Below, piece after piece: positions 24,130 to 34,624 of a DNA stretch of 64,000 bases. Every line of letters starts with the position of its first letter. The first letter of the stretch is position 1. The notes below the pieces were generated by a model, which was not told the origin of the DNA, did no database searches, and saw nothing but the letters and a program-made list of their open reading frames with translations. This stretch comes from Impatiens glandulifera (Eukaryota; Streptophyta; Magnoliopsida; Ericales; Balsaminaceae). The stretch is taken from the NCBI RefSeq assembly GCF_907164915.1, contig NC_061863.1, positions 12,044,376 through 12,108,375 on the forward strand. Direction: 5' to 3'. The position numbers and the translations under genes are program-made.

Positions 24130-24197
24130 ATCTTAAAACACTTAGCAACTATTACTTATCTCAGATTATTACACGTTTCTGGTTTTGTGATTCAGAA

Positions 24198-25170
24198 ATG
24201 ACTACCGAAACACCTGCTTCTAACATGAGGATGTCAGTTCCAGTTAACCATCTGGATAAGTCAGAAAAGTTTGATGGCTCAAACTTTAAGAGATGGCAAC
24301 AAAAGATGTTCTTCTACCTCACGACCCTAAGTCTTGCGCGATTCCTCACGGAGGATCCTCCCACTCCCAAAATCGATGAGCCAAACGTGGCTTCATCGTC
24401 GGATGCAAACGTGCATCCGAAAGTTGATGTGCAAGCGGCTTCGGCCATTGATGTTTGGCACCATTCAGATTTTCTATGCAGAAATTACGTGCTGAATGGT
24501 TTATCAGATTCATTGTACAATGTGTACAGTGAAAAGAATACGGCTAAAGAACTATGGCAATCTCTTGAACGTAAGTACAAAACAGAAGATGCGGGTGCAA
24601 AAAAGTTTATGGTCGGTCGATTTTTGGACTACAAAATGCTAGATTCAAGACTAGTCATTAAACAAGTTCAAGAGATCCAAGTTATTTTGCACGAAATTCA
24701 TGCCGAGGGCATGAATTTGGGAGAAACTTTCCAAGTGGCTGCTATTATTGAGAAGTTGCCACCGTCTTGGAACGATTTCAAGAACTACCTTAAGCACAAG
24801 CGAAAGGAGATGAACGTAGAAGAATTGGTAATTCGTCTACGCATTGAAGAGGAAAATAAAAGTGCCTCAAAGAAATACTTTAGTCAACATGTGGCTAAAG
24901 CAAATGTGGTTGAACATGGTAAAGACAAGAAGAAACACAATTCTTTTGTCAAAAACCGGAGCCTTAATCCTAAAGGAGGAATCTCAAAGAAGTTCACGGG
25001 CAAGTGTTTCAATTGCAATGGCATGGTCCATAGATCTTCCGATTGCAAGAAGCCGAGAAGTGTTCGAGAGGCTAACTTGACTCAAGGATTATCGGAAATG
25101 GATCTATGTGCGATGATATCTGAGGTTAACTTGTTGGGATCTAATCCACGAGAGTGGTGGGTTGATACAG
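24198..25170 (+). CDS. Outer copia gag and start of protease (5' half of the split gag-pol frame)
   Basis: Open for 324 codons from the first ATG after the LTR. It contains a copia gag domain (FDGSNFKRWQQKM near residues 29-41, LWQSLERKY near 115-124), then a basic stretch and a CCHC zinc knuckle CFNCNGMVHRSSDC (about residues 270-283). It runs into the protease with WWVDT, where the frame is cut: the nested element begins right after the target copy TACAG (25166-25170). The frame resumes at 56523 with the rest of the protease motif. Gag packages the RNA into virus-like particles. No stop or frameshift lies before the insertion. Confidence 0.9.
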
Positions 25171-25172
25171 AT
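25166..25172. other. Target-site duplication and extra AT at the left edge of element A
   Basis: TACAG (25166-25170) is repeated at 56522-56526 on the right side of the insertion. Two extra bases, AT (25171-25172), lie between the left copy and the TG of the LTR. The same AT precedes the LTR at the polypurine-tract junction in this family. Confidence 0.85.
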
Positions 25173-26378
25173 TGATAGAAAAATTAAGTAAAGTTAATTT
25201 TCAGAACTGGCCAGACAAACTAAACAGTTGTTAACTTTCATGTGCAGGTACGGATCAAAGCGTATGAACCGGTTGGGGCATCGTAAACCGGTTGCTAAAA
25301 TACTTCAAAGAAACCTGTTCCAAGTGATCAAGCTAAAGATCAGAGGAACCGGTTCTCACTCTCTCAAGCGACCGGTCAGCAAAGACAAAAGCTCACATAC
25401 CAGTCGGAACATTCTCCACAAGAAACAAAACCGGAAAATTCACAAGAGTGACGTAGCATGACGAAAGAAACGTGTCTTGAAAGAATAAAAGAAGATCGCA
25501 TCCGATCGGAAGCATGCGAGGAAAGCAATGATGCTTTATTGATCTGAAGTTGACAATCTGAAGTGCATGTCCAACACGTGTCCAAATCTGAAAACCGATT
25601 ATGTCATCTTTCACTCAAAGTTGCCTGCATGACCGCCAAGTGTTGAGGAAGATGAAGCGTGCAAGCAACCTCTCTGCACCGGCGTGATAATGATCAACCA
25701 ATCCAGAAGAGAGAGAAGAAAAGTGACCGTTATCTCTTCTCAGCTATAAAAGGAAGATGAAACGTCTTCATTTAATGCAAGTTACAGATTACGAAAAACA
25801 AATCATAAAAGCATTAAGTTAGAGAGATAAACTCCTATATTCAAAACCGGTGTGTCTAAAACCGGAAGCTTTCTGTATCGTGTTGTGTTGAGTTATTGTA
25901 TTACATCAAAGTGTGAGTTGGTGTAACCGGCGAGTAGCGAGTTGGGCTCGACCGACAGTGTTGTTGTAACTATAAAAGTTAGTGGAGATTCTTCTCATAA
26001 CCTGAGAAGAAGGGGTGACGTAGGAGAGTTTGCTCCGAACATCCATAAAAAACCTTGTCTCGTGTTCTTTCTTTCGCTTTCATCACTTACCTACTTAATC
26101 TAACCTCAAACCAATCGTACTCCATAAACCGGTCCATTTATATCAATAAACCGACTCCTTCTAAAAACATCATCTAAAGTCGCATACGTTGCTTCAACCT
26201 GAAATAGACATTTCCGCCCTTGAATCCGATTCAAGAGTCTATGATAGCTTGTGTAGTGCTGAGAGCAGTTTTAGTCTCTAACCGGACTATCACCAAAAGT
26301 GTTGTGTGTGTTGTAAGCGGCCACCCTTCCTGAAACCGGAAACACCCCGGTCCTCCAAGGGCGTCCCCGATCCTAACA
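25173..26378 (+). repeat. 5' LTR of element A (subfamily I)
   Basis: Begins TGATAGAAAAATTAAG and ends GATCCTAACA. TATA box CTATAAAAGG at about 25744-25753. It is rich in AACCGG/CCGGTT palindromes. It is related to, but clearly distinct from, the 1260-bp subfamily II LTRs. Confidence 0.92.
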
Positions 26379-26380
26379 AG

Positions 26381-26392
26381 TGCTATCAGAGC
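26381..26392 (+). other. Primer-binding site of element A
   Basis: TGCTATCAGAGC matches the initiator-Met tRNA primer site TGGTATCAGAGC except at the third base. It lies 2 bp after the LTR. Confidence 0.8.
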
Positions 26393-26423
26393 GAGGTTCT
26401 TAGCACTCAAGCAACTAAAGAAG

Positions 26424-28286
26424 ATGGGAAGCATGACCCACAGCGACAAACCACCAATGCTAAACAGCGAAGCGTTTAGCAGTTGGAAGAAACAGATGTA
26501 TCTACATCTGATTACGCTAGATGATGAGATGAGTCGAGTCCTGAAAGAGGGACCGATCAAGATCAACAAGGAGGCAGACCAATGGACAAATGAAGATCGA
26601 AGACGAAGTAACCTGGACAACCATTGCATGAGGCACATCTACAAGGCTATAGATGATAACACCTTGAATAAAATATCAGACTGTGATAGTGCAAAGGAAG
26701 CCTGGGAAACGATCATTCAGATCCATGAGGGAAACGAAAGAACTAAGGAGAACAAAATCTTGGTGACTACACAGAAATATGAAAACATCAGGATGAAACC
26801 GGGGGAAAACATGAAGGAATTCAGCAACCGGTTCACCAGTGTAGTCAACGAGCTCTAAACACTCGGAAAGAAGTATGACAACCGAGAAGTAATCATCAAA
26901 GCCTTAAGATCTCTGTCAAGCACTTGGGACATCAAGACCATGGTGATGAGGGAATCAAGCACCCTCGGGCAGATGAAGTTGCATGATGTGTTCGGGGATC
27001 TAAAAGTCTACGAATTCGAGATCAAGTCTCGAATCGAAGATGAAGCATCCACATCAACCGCAACCAGAGCTTTGGTTACATCGGTGGAACCGACGGTCCA
27101 AGTATCAACCGTTCCGGCTCCAGTCAAAAGCACCGATCAAATCACTGAAGATGTGATGGCGATGCTAGCTCAGAAATTTGGGAAATTCATGAAGAAGAGT
27201 CAGCCACCATCTAACAATGACTTTAATTATAATTATGTAGATAAATCAAATAAAAGATGTTATAACTGTGACGGTTTTGGACATTTCAGGTCGGAATGTA
27301 GAAAACCAAGGAGAGACGATAGAAAATCGGAAGGAAACTATCAGGGAAACAACTATCAGGGGAACAACTATCAAGGCAACCGGTACCAGGGAAACAACTA
27401 CCAGGGAAACAACTACCGATGAAACGACAACCAACGAAACGACTACCGGAGAAACGATGATCAGCATGCAGACGAAGGAAAGGAGATTCAGAAGGCACTC
27501 ATTGCATCCGACGGTGGTAGCGAGTGGGCATACTCTGATAATGAAGACGGTGAAGAGAAAGTGACATGTTTCATGGCAAACGACGAAGAGGTATTTGATT
27601 TCTCTTCTAACGAGTTTACCAAAGAAGATTTGGTTTCTGCACTCAACGAAATGATCGCTGAGTTCAGAAACATATCTGCGTACATACCGATTCCGGTAGA
27701 ATCTAAAACCGAACAATCAAATAAAGTATATGATAAAACCTGTAAAACCGAAATGTATGAACCGGATGAACTATTCTCCGATAATGAGAAGACAGTTCAA
27801 CCGGTAACTGAAACCGACGAACGAGCAATGTATGTCACGGCTGCGTGGGAGAGATCACCTCAAGCTGTAAAACAAATGTGTATTTATAAAAGACACCCTA
27901 AGTGTAGGTTTGGTATCGGTTACGAACCAAACAAACAAAACGAATCAAAACAACCTAACGGAATGACACTCACGAAAGACAACTTTCCATTCATAAGATT
28001 TTTAAAGAGTTCGAAAACCGAAAATGACTTAAAACCGGAAGAAACACTTAAGTATGTAAGCCCTACTGAATCGGAAAAATGGCTTTATCCTAAAAGAAGA
28101 AAAGTCAACCGGAAACCGAATAAACCAAATAAAACTCGACATCAAAGAAACTCATCACAACCTAAGGCATTCTTGAGCAACAGTCAAGAAGTTAAGCCAA
28201 ATATTATAAAAACAGATACCGGGAAAGTGATCCGACTTATTCAAGTCTGGATCCCAAAGGAACTAATCAACCATGGACCCAACTGA
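26424..28286 (+). pseudogene. Gag of element A
   Basis: Homologous along its whole length to the intact gag at 40500-42359. It has a copia gag domain, a CCHC knuckle CYNCDGFGHFRSEC near 27255-27300, repeated NYQGN units, then an acidic Ser-rich region and a basic tail. It is disabled by a nonsense codon at about 26856 (NEL, stop, TLG) and another at about 27420 (NNYR, stop). The final TGA at 28284 coincides with the gag stop in element B and overlaps the pol ATG at 28273. Confidence 0.9.
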
Positions 28287-31200
28287 ATGTGGGTACCAAA
28301 AAGGTGTAAATAATTGTTTATTGCAGGTTAGGAGGAGCAACCGGCTAAAGAATTCAGAATGGTACCTAGACAGTGGATGCTCAAGGCACATGACCGGAAA
28401 CAAAGATCTACTAACCGACATCAAGTATGAAACCGGAGCAATCATCACATTCGGGGACAACTCGAAAGGTAAAACCGTGGGCAAGGGTAAGATTGTACAT
28501 GGTAATCTATTCATAAGTAATGTATTATTGGTAGAAGAACTACGCTTTAACCTGTTAAGTATAAGTCAAATGTGTGATGTGGGCTACAAAGTTGAATTTC
28601 ATAAAAACTCATGTTTAGTTAAAACCAGGATAATGACATTCTCTTAACCGGTAACCGGATGGGAAATATTTACAGAGTTAATTGGAAAACCGACTCTGAA
28701 AAACTTGTGTGTATGATAGCCGGAAATGATCCAAACTGGCTTTGGCATAAACGGTTAAATCACTTGAATTTCAAAACAATCAACTTCATATGTTCCAAGG
28801 AACTAGTTCACGGTTTTCCAAACGTTAAGTTCTCAAAAGATAAAGTATGTGCTGCATGTCAAATGGACAAACAAGTAAAATCATCTTTCAAAAGTAAAGG
28901 AAACTATCAATCTGAACGATGCTTAGAACTCTTGCATATGGATCTGTTTGGTCCGGTTAAAGTAACTAGTTTAGGAGGCATGCATTATACTATGGTAGTT
29001 ATTGATGATTATTCTAAATTTACTTGGGTTACTTTTCTAGCTTCTAAAAGCCAAGCAACTCCAAACCTGATTAAACTGATCTTGAGAATACAAAATGAAA
29101 AATCTATTCGAGTGAACAAAATCAGAAGTGATAGGGGAACTGAATTTATAAACAGTAATTTAACTACTTTTCTTGATGATTCCGGTATTAGACACGAGTT
29201 GTCTAGTGCCAGAACTCCTCAACAAAATGGTCTGGCTGAGAGAAGAAACCGAACTCTCAAGGAAGCCGCAAGGTCAATGATAGCTGATTCGGGTATTGCC
29301 CAAAAGTTCTGGGCTGAAGCTATTAATACCGCATGCTTTACACAAAACCGATCTTTAGTAACTAAACGATGTTCTAAAACTCCTTTTGAAATTTACTTTG
29401 ATTAAATTCCAAGCGTACGGTATTTTCGAATCTTCGGTAGCAAATGTTTTGTTCACAATAACGGCAAGAACTACTTGACCGCTTTTGATGCTAAATCTGA
29501 TGAGAGAATAATGTTGGGATATTCAGCTGTGAGTAAAGCCTACAGAATATACAATACTAGGACTTTAACAGTTGAAGAAACCGCACACGTTGTTTTCGAT
29601 GAATCGGTTGAACGAAACACTGCTTTACCCTTCGATCTTCACAACAGAATGGAAAATTTCAATATCTATTCTGATGATGAAGACGAGGTTCCAGTTTTTA
29701 GACGATTTGTCAAGGACCAAGCGGTTGATGCTGAAACTCAGCCTGATCAAGCTGCCTTACCGCAGAAAGTTGACTCTTCAGTGTCTACTGAAGAAATCGG
29801 TCGGTCTGACTCTGTTCAACCTACCGATCAGTCTAACCTTGATTAGTCAACCGAAAGCTTGATAGACACGTCTCGGATTAACCTCAGAAGGAACAAAAAT
29901 CATCCTCTTGAACTAGTAATAGGTAACATATCCTCACCTATCCGAACTAGGCAACAGAATTTGGATCACTATGAAAACTCAGCTTTCATATCACAAATTG
30001 AGCCGAAAAAGGTGGATGAAGCATTGTCAGATCCCGATTGGATTCTAGCAATGCAAGAGGAATTAAACGAGTTTGAGAGAAATAAAGTCTGGTACCTAGT
30101 CCCTAGACCGAAAACAAACCGGTTATAGGAACACGATGGGTATTCAGAAATAAACTAAATGAAGACGGTTTAGTTACGAGGAACAAAGCCCGGTTAGTGG
30201 CTCAAGGCTATAAACAGGAAGAAGGCGTTGATTTTGAAGAATCATTTGCCCCTGTAGCTAGACTTGAGGCCATTAGAATATTTCTAGCATACGCAGCCTT
30301 CAAAAATTTCAAAGTTTTTCAAATGGATGTTAAAAGCGCTTTTCTAAACGGTAAAGTAAATGAGGAGGTATATGTTAATCAACCTCCAGGTTTCAAAAAT
30401 CTAGAACACGAAAATCACGTTTACCGGCTGAACAAAGCCCTTTACGGTTTGAAACAGGCTCCAAGAGCTTGGTATGACACATTGACACAATTCTTATTTG
30501 ATTGTAAATTCACAATAGGTTCAGTAGACAAAACACTTTTCAAATTTGAAAGAAAGGAACAAATATTACTTGTTCAGATTTATGTCGATGATATTATATT
30601 CGGATCAACCGATCCAAAGTTATGTGATAAGTTTTCAAAAATGATGACTTATAGATTTCAAATGAGTATGATGGGAGAATTGAGTTTCTTTCTAGGACTT
30701 CAGGTTAAGTAGCATGAAGCCGGAACCTTCATAAGCCAACCGAAGTATACAGCCGAACTGTTGAAGAAGTTTGGAATGGATACATGCGCTGAAGCGGCTA
30801 CGCCAATGAGTCCTTCTGTAAAACTGGACAAAGATGATGATGGTCAAGTCGTTGACATCACAGCTTATCGAGGAATGATTGGATCACTGCTATATCTAAC
30901 AGCCAGCCGACCTGATATTTTGTTTACGGTTGGATTATGCGGAAGATTCCAAGCAAATCCAAAGCAATCACATTACACTGCAGCCAAAAGAATCCTAAAA
31001 TATCTGAAGGGAACTCAAGAAGTGGGACTTTGGTACCCAAAGGACTCAAGTTTCAATCTTATAAGCTACTCAGATGCCGATTACGCAGGATGTAAGATCG
31101 ATAGAAAGAGCACAAGTGGAACATGTCAGTTCTTAGGTGACCGGTTAGTCACTTGGAGCAGCAAGAAGCAAACATCTGTTGCAACATCAACCGCAGAGGC

Positions 31201-31540
31201 AGAGTACATAGCGGCCGGAAGCTGCTGTGCACAACTCCTCTGGATCCAACAGCAACTAAGGGACTTCGGGATAGAAACCAAGGAGTCACCAATCTTCTGT
31301 GACAACACCAGTGCTATAGCGATTACATACAATCCGGTGTTGCACTCAAGAACAAAGCATATCGATATAAGACACCATTTCATCCGGGAGCACGTTCAGC
31401 TGGAGAAATACATCCGGCTGGAATATGTCTCGACCGAGCAACAAGTAGCAGATATTTTCACGAAACCGCTACAGGAAGCTAAGTTCTCTCACTTTCGAAA
31501 TATTTTGGGACTTACTAATCTTAATCAACTAATATCATGA
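28273..31540 (+). pseudogene. Pol of element A (protease, integrase, RT, RNase H), broken
   Basis: The same order as in element B: WYLDSGCSRHMTG protease motif, HHCC and DDE integrase (VIDDYSKFTW, RSDRGTEF, TPQQNGLAERRNR), RT with [12 protein letters not shown] near 30580, and RNase H with [17 protein letters not shown] near 31075. Breaks relative to element B are a frameshift near 28635, nonsense codons at about 29403, 29844 and 30710, and a frameshift near 30115. It cannot make an active polyprotein. Confidence 0.92.
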
Positions 31541-32148
31541 TTATGCATGCATGTAAGAAACCGGGATATGTGTTCAGGGAGAAGCTCTTACTTCTCAAAC
31601 CATATTCAAATAGGCCATTGATAAATCAAAAATGCTAACCGGAAGGAAGTCTCCGGTTATACCCGATTACTTCATAACCTCAAATCACATGTATACTTAC
31701 TATACGGCTGAAATAACCAGGTTGAAGTGGATGAGATAAATCAAAAGTTGAACAAATGTTGACGTAAGTCAACATTTCTTCACAATCGGAAAAACATCCT
31801 ACTAAAACCGGTCATGGAAAATCGCTTAGTACAAATGCATTATGGTCTGATGGAATGAACTTCTCCGGTTAACCTGGGATGACTAACTGAGTTCTCATGC
31901 ATATTTTGAAAAATGAAGCCTGTAATAAATAAAAACAGTCTACCACAATCGAGATGACGACATGTGTCCATCATCAAGAGAGGAAGACTCACATCTTGTC
32001 AATAGATATTTGTCATCATTAATATCTTGGTAATTATTAGATTTTGCCTTGAAAATAGACATTAGTTACTTCTACAAGTTAAAGCCTATTAAATGACTGA
32101 TGACATCATCAAGCATGCTTAAAACTATTAATCTAGCCGAACCCCTGG

Positions 32149-32159
32149 CTATATAAACC
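32149..32159 (+). promoter_or_regulatory. TATA box ahead of ORF X1, element A
   Basis: CTATATAAACC lies 78 bp before the X1 ATG and is conserved exactly at 46227-46237 in element B. A CTCTCTCTC-rich leader follows. Confidence 0.65.
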
Positions 32160-32236
32160 ACCCTTAAACCTTCAAAAATCCTCACAAGATTACTATTCAC
32201 AAATATCAGTCTTGAGCTTAACTCTCTCTCAAGAAC

Positions 32237-33052
32237 ATGAACTCCAACTCTCTAGCAAAGAAGATTCTATTGGCAGATTTTAACTCAATCTACCAATATG
32301 AAGATCACGAAGTTAAAGAAATGTTCTTAGCCGTCGAAAGAAGCGGGCTAAGAAGCTTCCTTGAAAATAGATTCATTCTCGACTACCTAGTAGTCGAGGA
32401 ATTCTTCCAAACCGCTAAGGAAGTGCATCGAGACATAATCGTTGCACAAGTCTACGGTCAGAAATTTCTGTTCAGCGAGACGGATTTCGCTGTATACTGC
32501 GGTTTGCCCACTGAAGGGGTGACCAACTTATCCTACTCTCCGGTGACCATGGAAGAGATGTGTCGCCGGTTCTCAGGATCTGACATCCCGGTTAAACCTT
32601 GGGGTGCTAAAAGCCAATTATCTCATAAGTACCAGCTTCTCTGTGAGATTCTGGGAAAGTCCATTTTGGGTAGAGAGAAAAGCTACTATTACACCCAAAG
32701 GCTTTTCGAGATGATGATTGCTGTAACGGTTGGGACACCGGTTAACTGGTCCTGGATCATCTTCAGCAACCTGAAGAAGATGCTCCTCTCCAACAAAACC
32801 GGCTACGCTCCTCAGCTGAGCGGTTTTTGTGCCAGTCTGGACATCCACTCCGGACCGTTCGTAACCCTCCATCCAAGGCATGTACTCACTAAAGAGAGAG
32901 TACAAGAGATGGTCGACCGGTGGGAAGCAGTCAAGGCAAAAGAAATCAAGCGGCCGAATCATCTAACGTCTAGCCTGTCCTTTCCTTCTGTCTTATTTCA
33001 TTTCTTTTACAAAACCGGTAATTTTGTTGTACTACCGGTTTTGGTACCATAA
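32237..33052 (+). CDS. ORF X1, element A: extra retrotransposon protein, unknown function
   Basis: 271 residues. The conserved domain covers residues 1-235: LLADFNSIYQYEDHE, RSGLRSFLENRF, VVEEFF, IIVAQVYGQKFLFSETDFA, YCGLPTEG, then FEMMIAVTVGTPVNWSWII and YAPQLSGFCASL. The same landmarks (DF..I, SGL..FL, V.EFF, V.GQ/GK...E..FA, GLPTEG, MxxAI, NW) occur in X2 and X3, so the three look paralogous. There is no signal peptide or membrane segment. Compared with element B a small deletion near 32950 shifts the frame, so the last ~20 residues are probably not original. GLPTEG followed by an acidic/aromatic stretch recalls plant mobile-domain and 'putative plant transposon protein' families; that link is inference. 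Confidence 0.7.
   Translation: MNSNSLAKKILLADFNSIYQYEDHEVKEMFLAVERSGLRSFLENRFILDYLVVEEFFQTAKEVHRDIIVAQVYGQKFLFSETDFAVYCGLPTEGVTNLSYSPVTMEEMCRRFSGSDIPVKPWGAKSQLSHKYQLLCEILGKSILGREKSYYYTQRLFEMMIAVTVGTPVNWSWIIFSNLKKMLLSNKTGYAPQLSGFCASLDIHSGPFVTLHPRHVLTKERVQEMVDRWEAVKAKEIKRPNHLTSSLSFPSVLFHFFYKTGNFVVLPVLVP
33011..33042 (+). terminator. 3' stem-loop after X1, element A
   Basis: AAAACCGGTA (33011-33020) pairs perfectly with TACCGGTTTT (33033-33042) around the 12-nt loop ATTTTGTTGTAC. ATTAATGAA follows. The same loop sits in the hairpin after X2 of element B on a different stem. Confidence 0.65.
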
Positions 33053-33281
33053 TTAATGAAGCATATTTCCTTCCACTTTAAATCTAAAATCTAAAATCAT
33101 AAATGATCAAACATTTAATGTGCCGTATCAAATCGAATCAAATCACTCTTGGAAACAGAAATATTCATTCTCAATGAGCATGCTTGACTTAATTCGACAA
33201 GACATGTCTTTATTCCCTTGACCAGACATAAACGGCTAGATTTTTCAAATATCTTCATTAAATGCATCCAACCGTTTCAAG

Positions 33282-33293
33282 CTATAAAAGGGG
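33282..33293 (+). promoter_or_regulatory. TATA box ahead of ORF X2, element A
   Basis: CTATAAAAGGGG, about 100 bp before the X2 ATG. It is conserved at 47395-47407 in element B (CTATAAAAAGGGG). Confidence 0.65.
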
Positions 33294-33383
33294 ACTCACT
33301 CCTCCATTTACAAAATACGCTTCCTACATTCCTTCTCTCTAAAACTTAAGAGTTCAGAAAATCTTTTCAAAACCTTTCTCACA

Positions 33384-34145
33384 ATGTCTGCCGAACTCAG
33401 AAACACCCTTATCGTCGATTTTGAGGACGTAAAGGACTGCAGATATCTTGAATGGGTCTTCCAACCGATCATAGAATCGGGGTTCCAAGGCTTTCTCAAA
33501 GGCTCAGACACTATCCTTGTGGAGGAGGTGTGTGAGTTCTTTAACAATGGTCATATTCTAGATGATGGCAGCATCCGCACCATCATTGACGGCCAATTCC
33601 TTCGGATTACCGAAGAGCAATTTGCCAACTTCTTTCACCTTCCAACCGAAGGCTTTTCAGACTTCCCGACGCCATTTCTTCCGGCTAAGGAAGACTTCCT
33701 CCAGATCTTCTCTTCCTCCAACGCTCCGATCAAGGACTTTGGAAAGAAAGAGAAACTTGCTTCTCACTACCAAGTCCTGCATGACTTGGTCCAAAGGTCT
33801 ATCATGGGCCGAATGCCAAACCAGAACTACAACCGGGAGGCTTTCGACATCATGATAGCCATCATCCGCAACTCCTCCATCAACTGGGCAACCTACCTCT
33901 TCAACAATCTGAAGACGCTAATAACCGCGTCAAGAGGAAGGACCAGTTTCGCCCCTCAAATCACCCGGCTTCTGATGTCTCAGCGCCGCAACCTTGGACC
34001 CGGTGTTCCGGTCGGACCGTCCAACACAATCACCATATCCATGTTGGAAAGATGGATATCGAGGATTGAGGAACGGAAACCTGAAAACACCGTGAACAAG
34101 TGGTACGAAAGAATGGTGGAAGGGGAATGGTTTAAAGACAACTAA
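33384..34145 (+). CDS. ORF X2, element A: extra retrotransposon protein, unknown function
   Basis: 253 residues and intact. LIVDFEDVKDCRYLEW, ESGFQGFLKGSD, VEEVCEFF, IIDGQFLRITEEQFANFF, HLPTEGFSDFPTP, then FDIMIAIIRNSSINWATYL and FAPQITRLLMSQRRN. It is collinear with X1 and X3 at the DF, SGxxxFL, EFF, GQ...E..FA, LPTEG and NW positions. No signal peptide or membrane helix. It keeps its reading frame although gag, pol and X3 of the same element are broken. The function is unknown. Confidence 0.72.
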   Translation: MSAELRNTLIVDFEDVKDCRYLEWVFQPIIESGFQGFLKGSDTILVEEVCEFFNNGHILDDGSIRTIIDGQFLRITEEQFANFFHLPTEGFSDFPTPFLPAKEDFLQIFSSSNAPIKDFGKKEKLASHYQVLHDLVQRSIMGRMPNQNYNREAFDIMIAIIRNSSINWATYLFNNLKTLITASRGRTSFAPQITRLLMSQRRNLGPGVPVGPSNTITISMLERWISRIEERKPENTVNKWYERMVEGEWFKDN

Positions 34146-34163
34146 CTTATCGGTTTTTCTTTC

Positions 34164-34198
34164 CGGTTTTTGGTCATTTTGCTATACGACCAAAACCG
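34164..34198 (+). terminator. 3' stem-loop after X2, element A
   Basis: CGGTTTTTGGTC (34164-34175) pairs with GACCAAAACCG (34188-34198), with one bulged T, around the loop ATTTTGCTATAC. It sits 19 bp after the X2 stop codon. Confidence 0.65.
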
Positions 34199-34414
34199 AT
34201 TGATGTTATCTATTTGTCATTTATGAAATGTCTAATTTTAGAAGTCTCCGGTTTTCATTCATATCTTTCCTTCCGGTTCTTTAAAATTTTAAACACAAAA
34301 CCTTAATGTTAAACGAAACTTCCGGTTAACGAGTCTTCAAGTAAAACCGGAATCTCAAGCAAAATGAAAAGTTTGAAAAATTTACCGCCCATTGATTCTC
34401 CTCTTTTACCGCCG

Positions 34415-34510
34415 AAAGTTACTGCAGTAACTTTTGGAGGGAAAAGTTGGCGCCAAAACATTAAGCGACGGTTCATCTTCTCAACCGTTCGGAACCGCCA
34501 TCTATATAAG
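34415..34510 (+). promoter_or_regulatory. X3 upstream region, element A: palindrome, E2F-like site, TATA
   Basis: A perfect 20-bp palindrome AAAGTTACTGCAGTAACTTT (34415-34434) is followed 12 bp later by TTGGCGCCAA (34447-34456), which fits the E2F consensus. The TATA box TCTATATAAG follows at 34501-34510. The same three blocks with similar spacing occur upstream of X3 in element B at 48567-48666. Confidence 0.6.
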
Positions 34511-34624
34511 TTCTAACCATCCCATTCAACACATGTGCTTTCTCTCTCTAAAATCTCCAGATCTTCAAAAGCTTTCTACTCTCCGATCATCATCGTTCTT
34601 CATCTCTTCTTCTCAAAATCTATC

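Noticed and set aside
24130..24160. Primer-binding site after the outer 5' LTR
   Set aside because: The expected TGGTATCAGAGC is absent, and I could not match another tRNA 3' end with confidence.
26231..27716. Minus-strand reading frames across gag and pol of elements A, B and C
   Set aside because: They overlap conserved plus-strand coding sequence, have hydrophobic or low-complexity composition and match no family, so they are antisense shadows.
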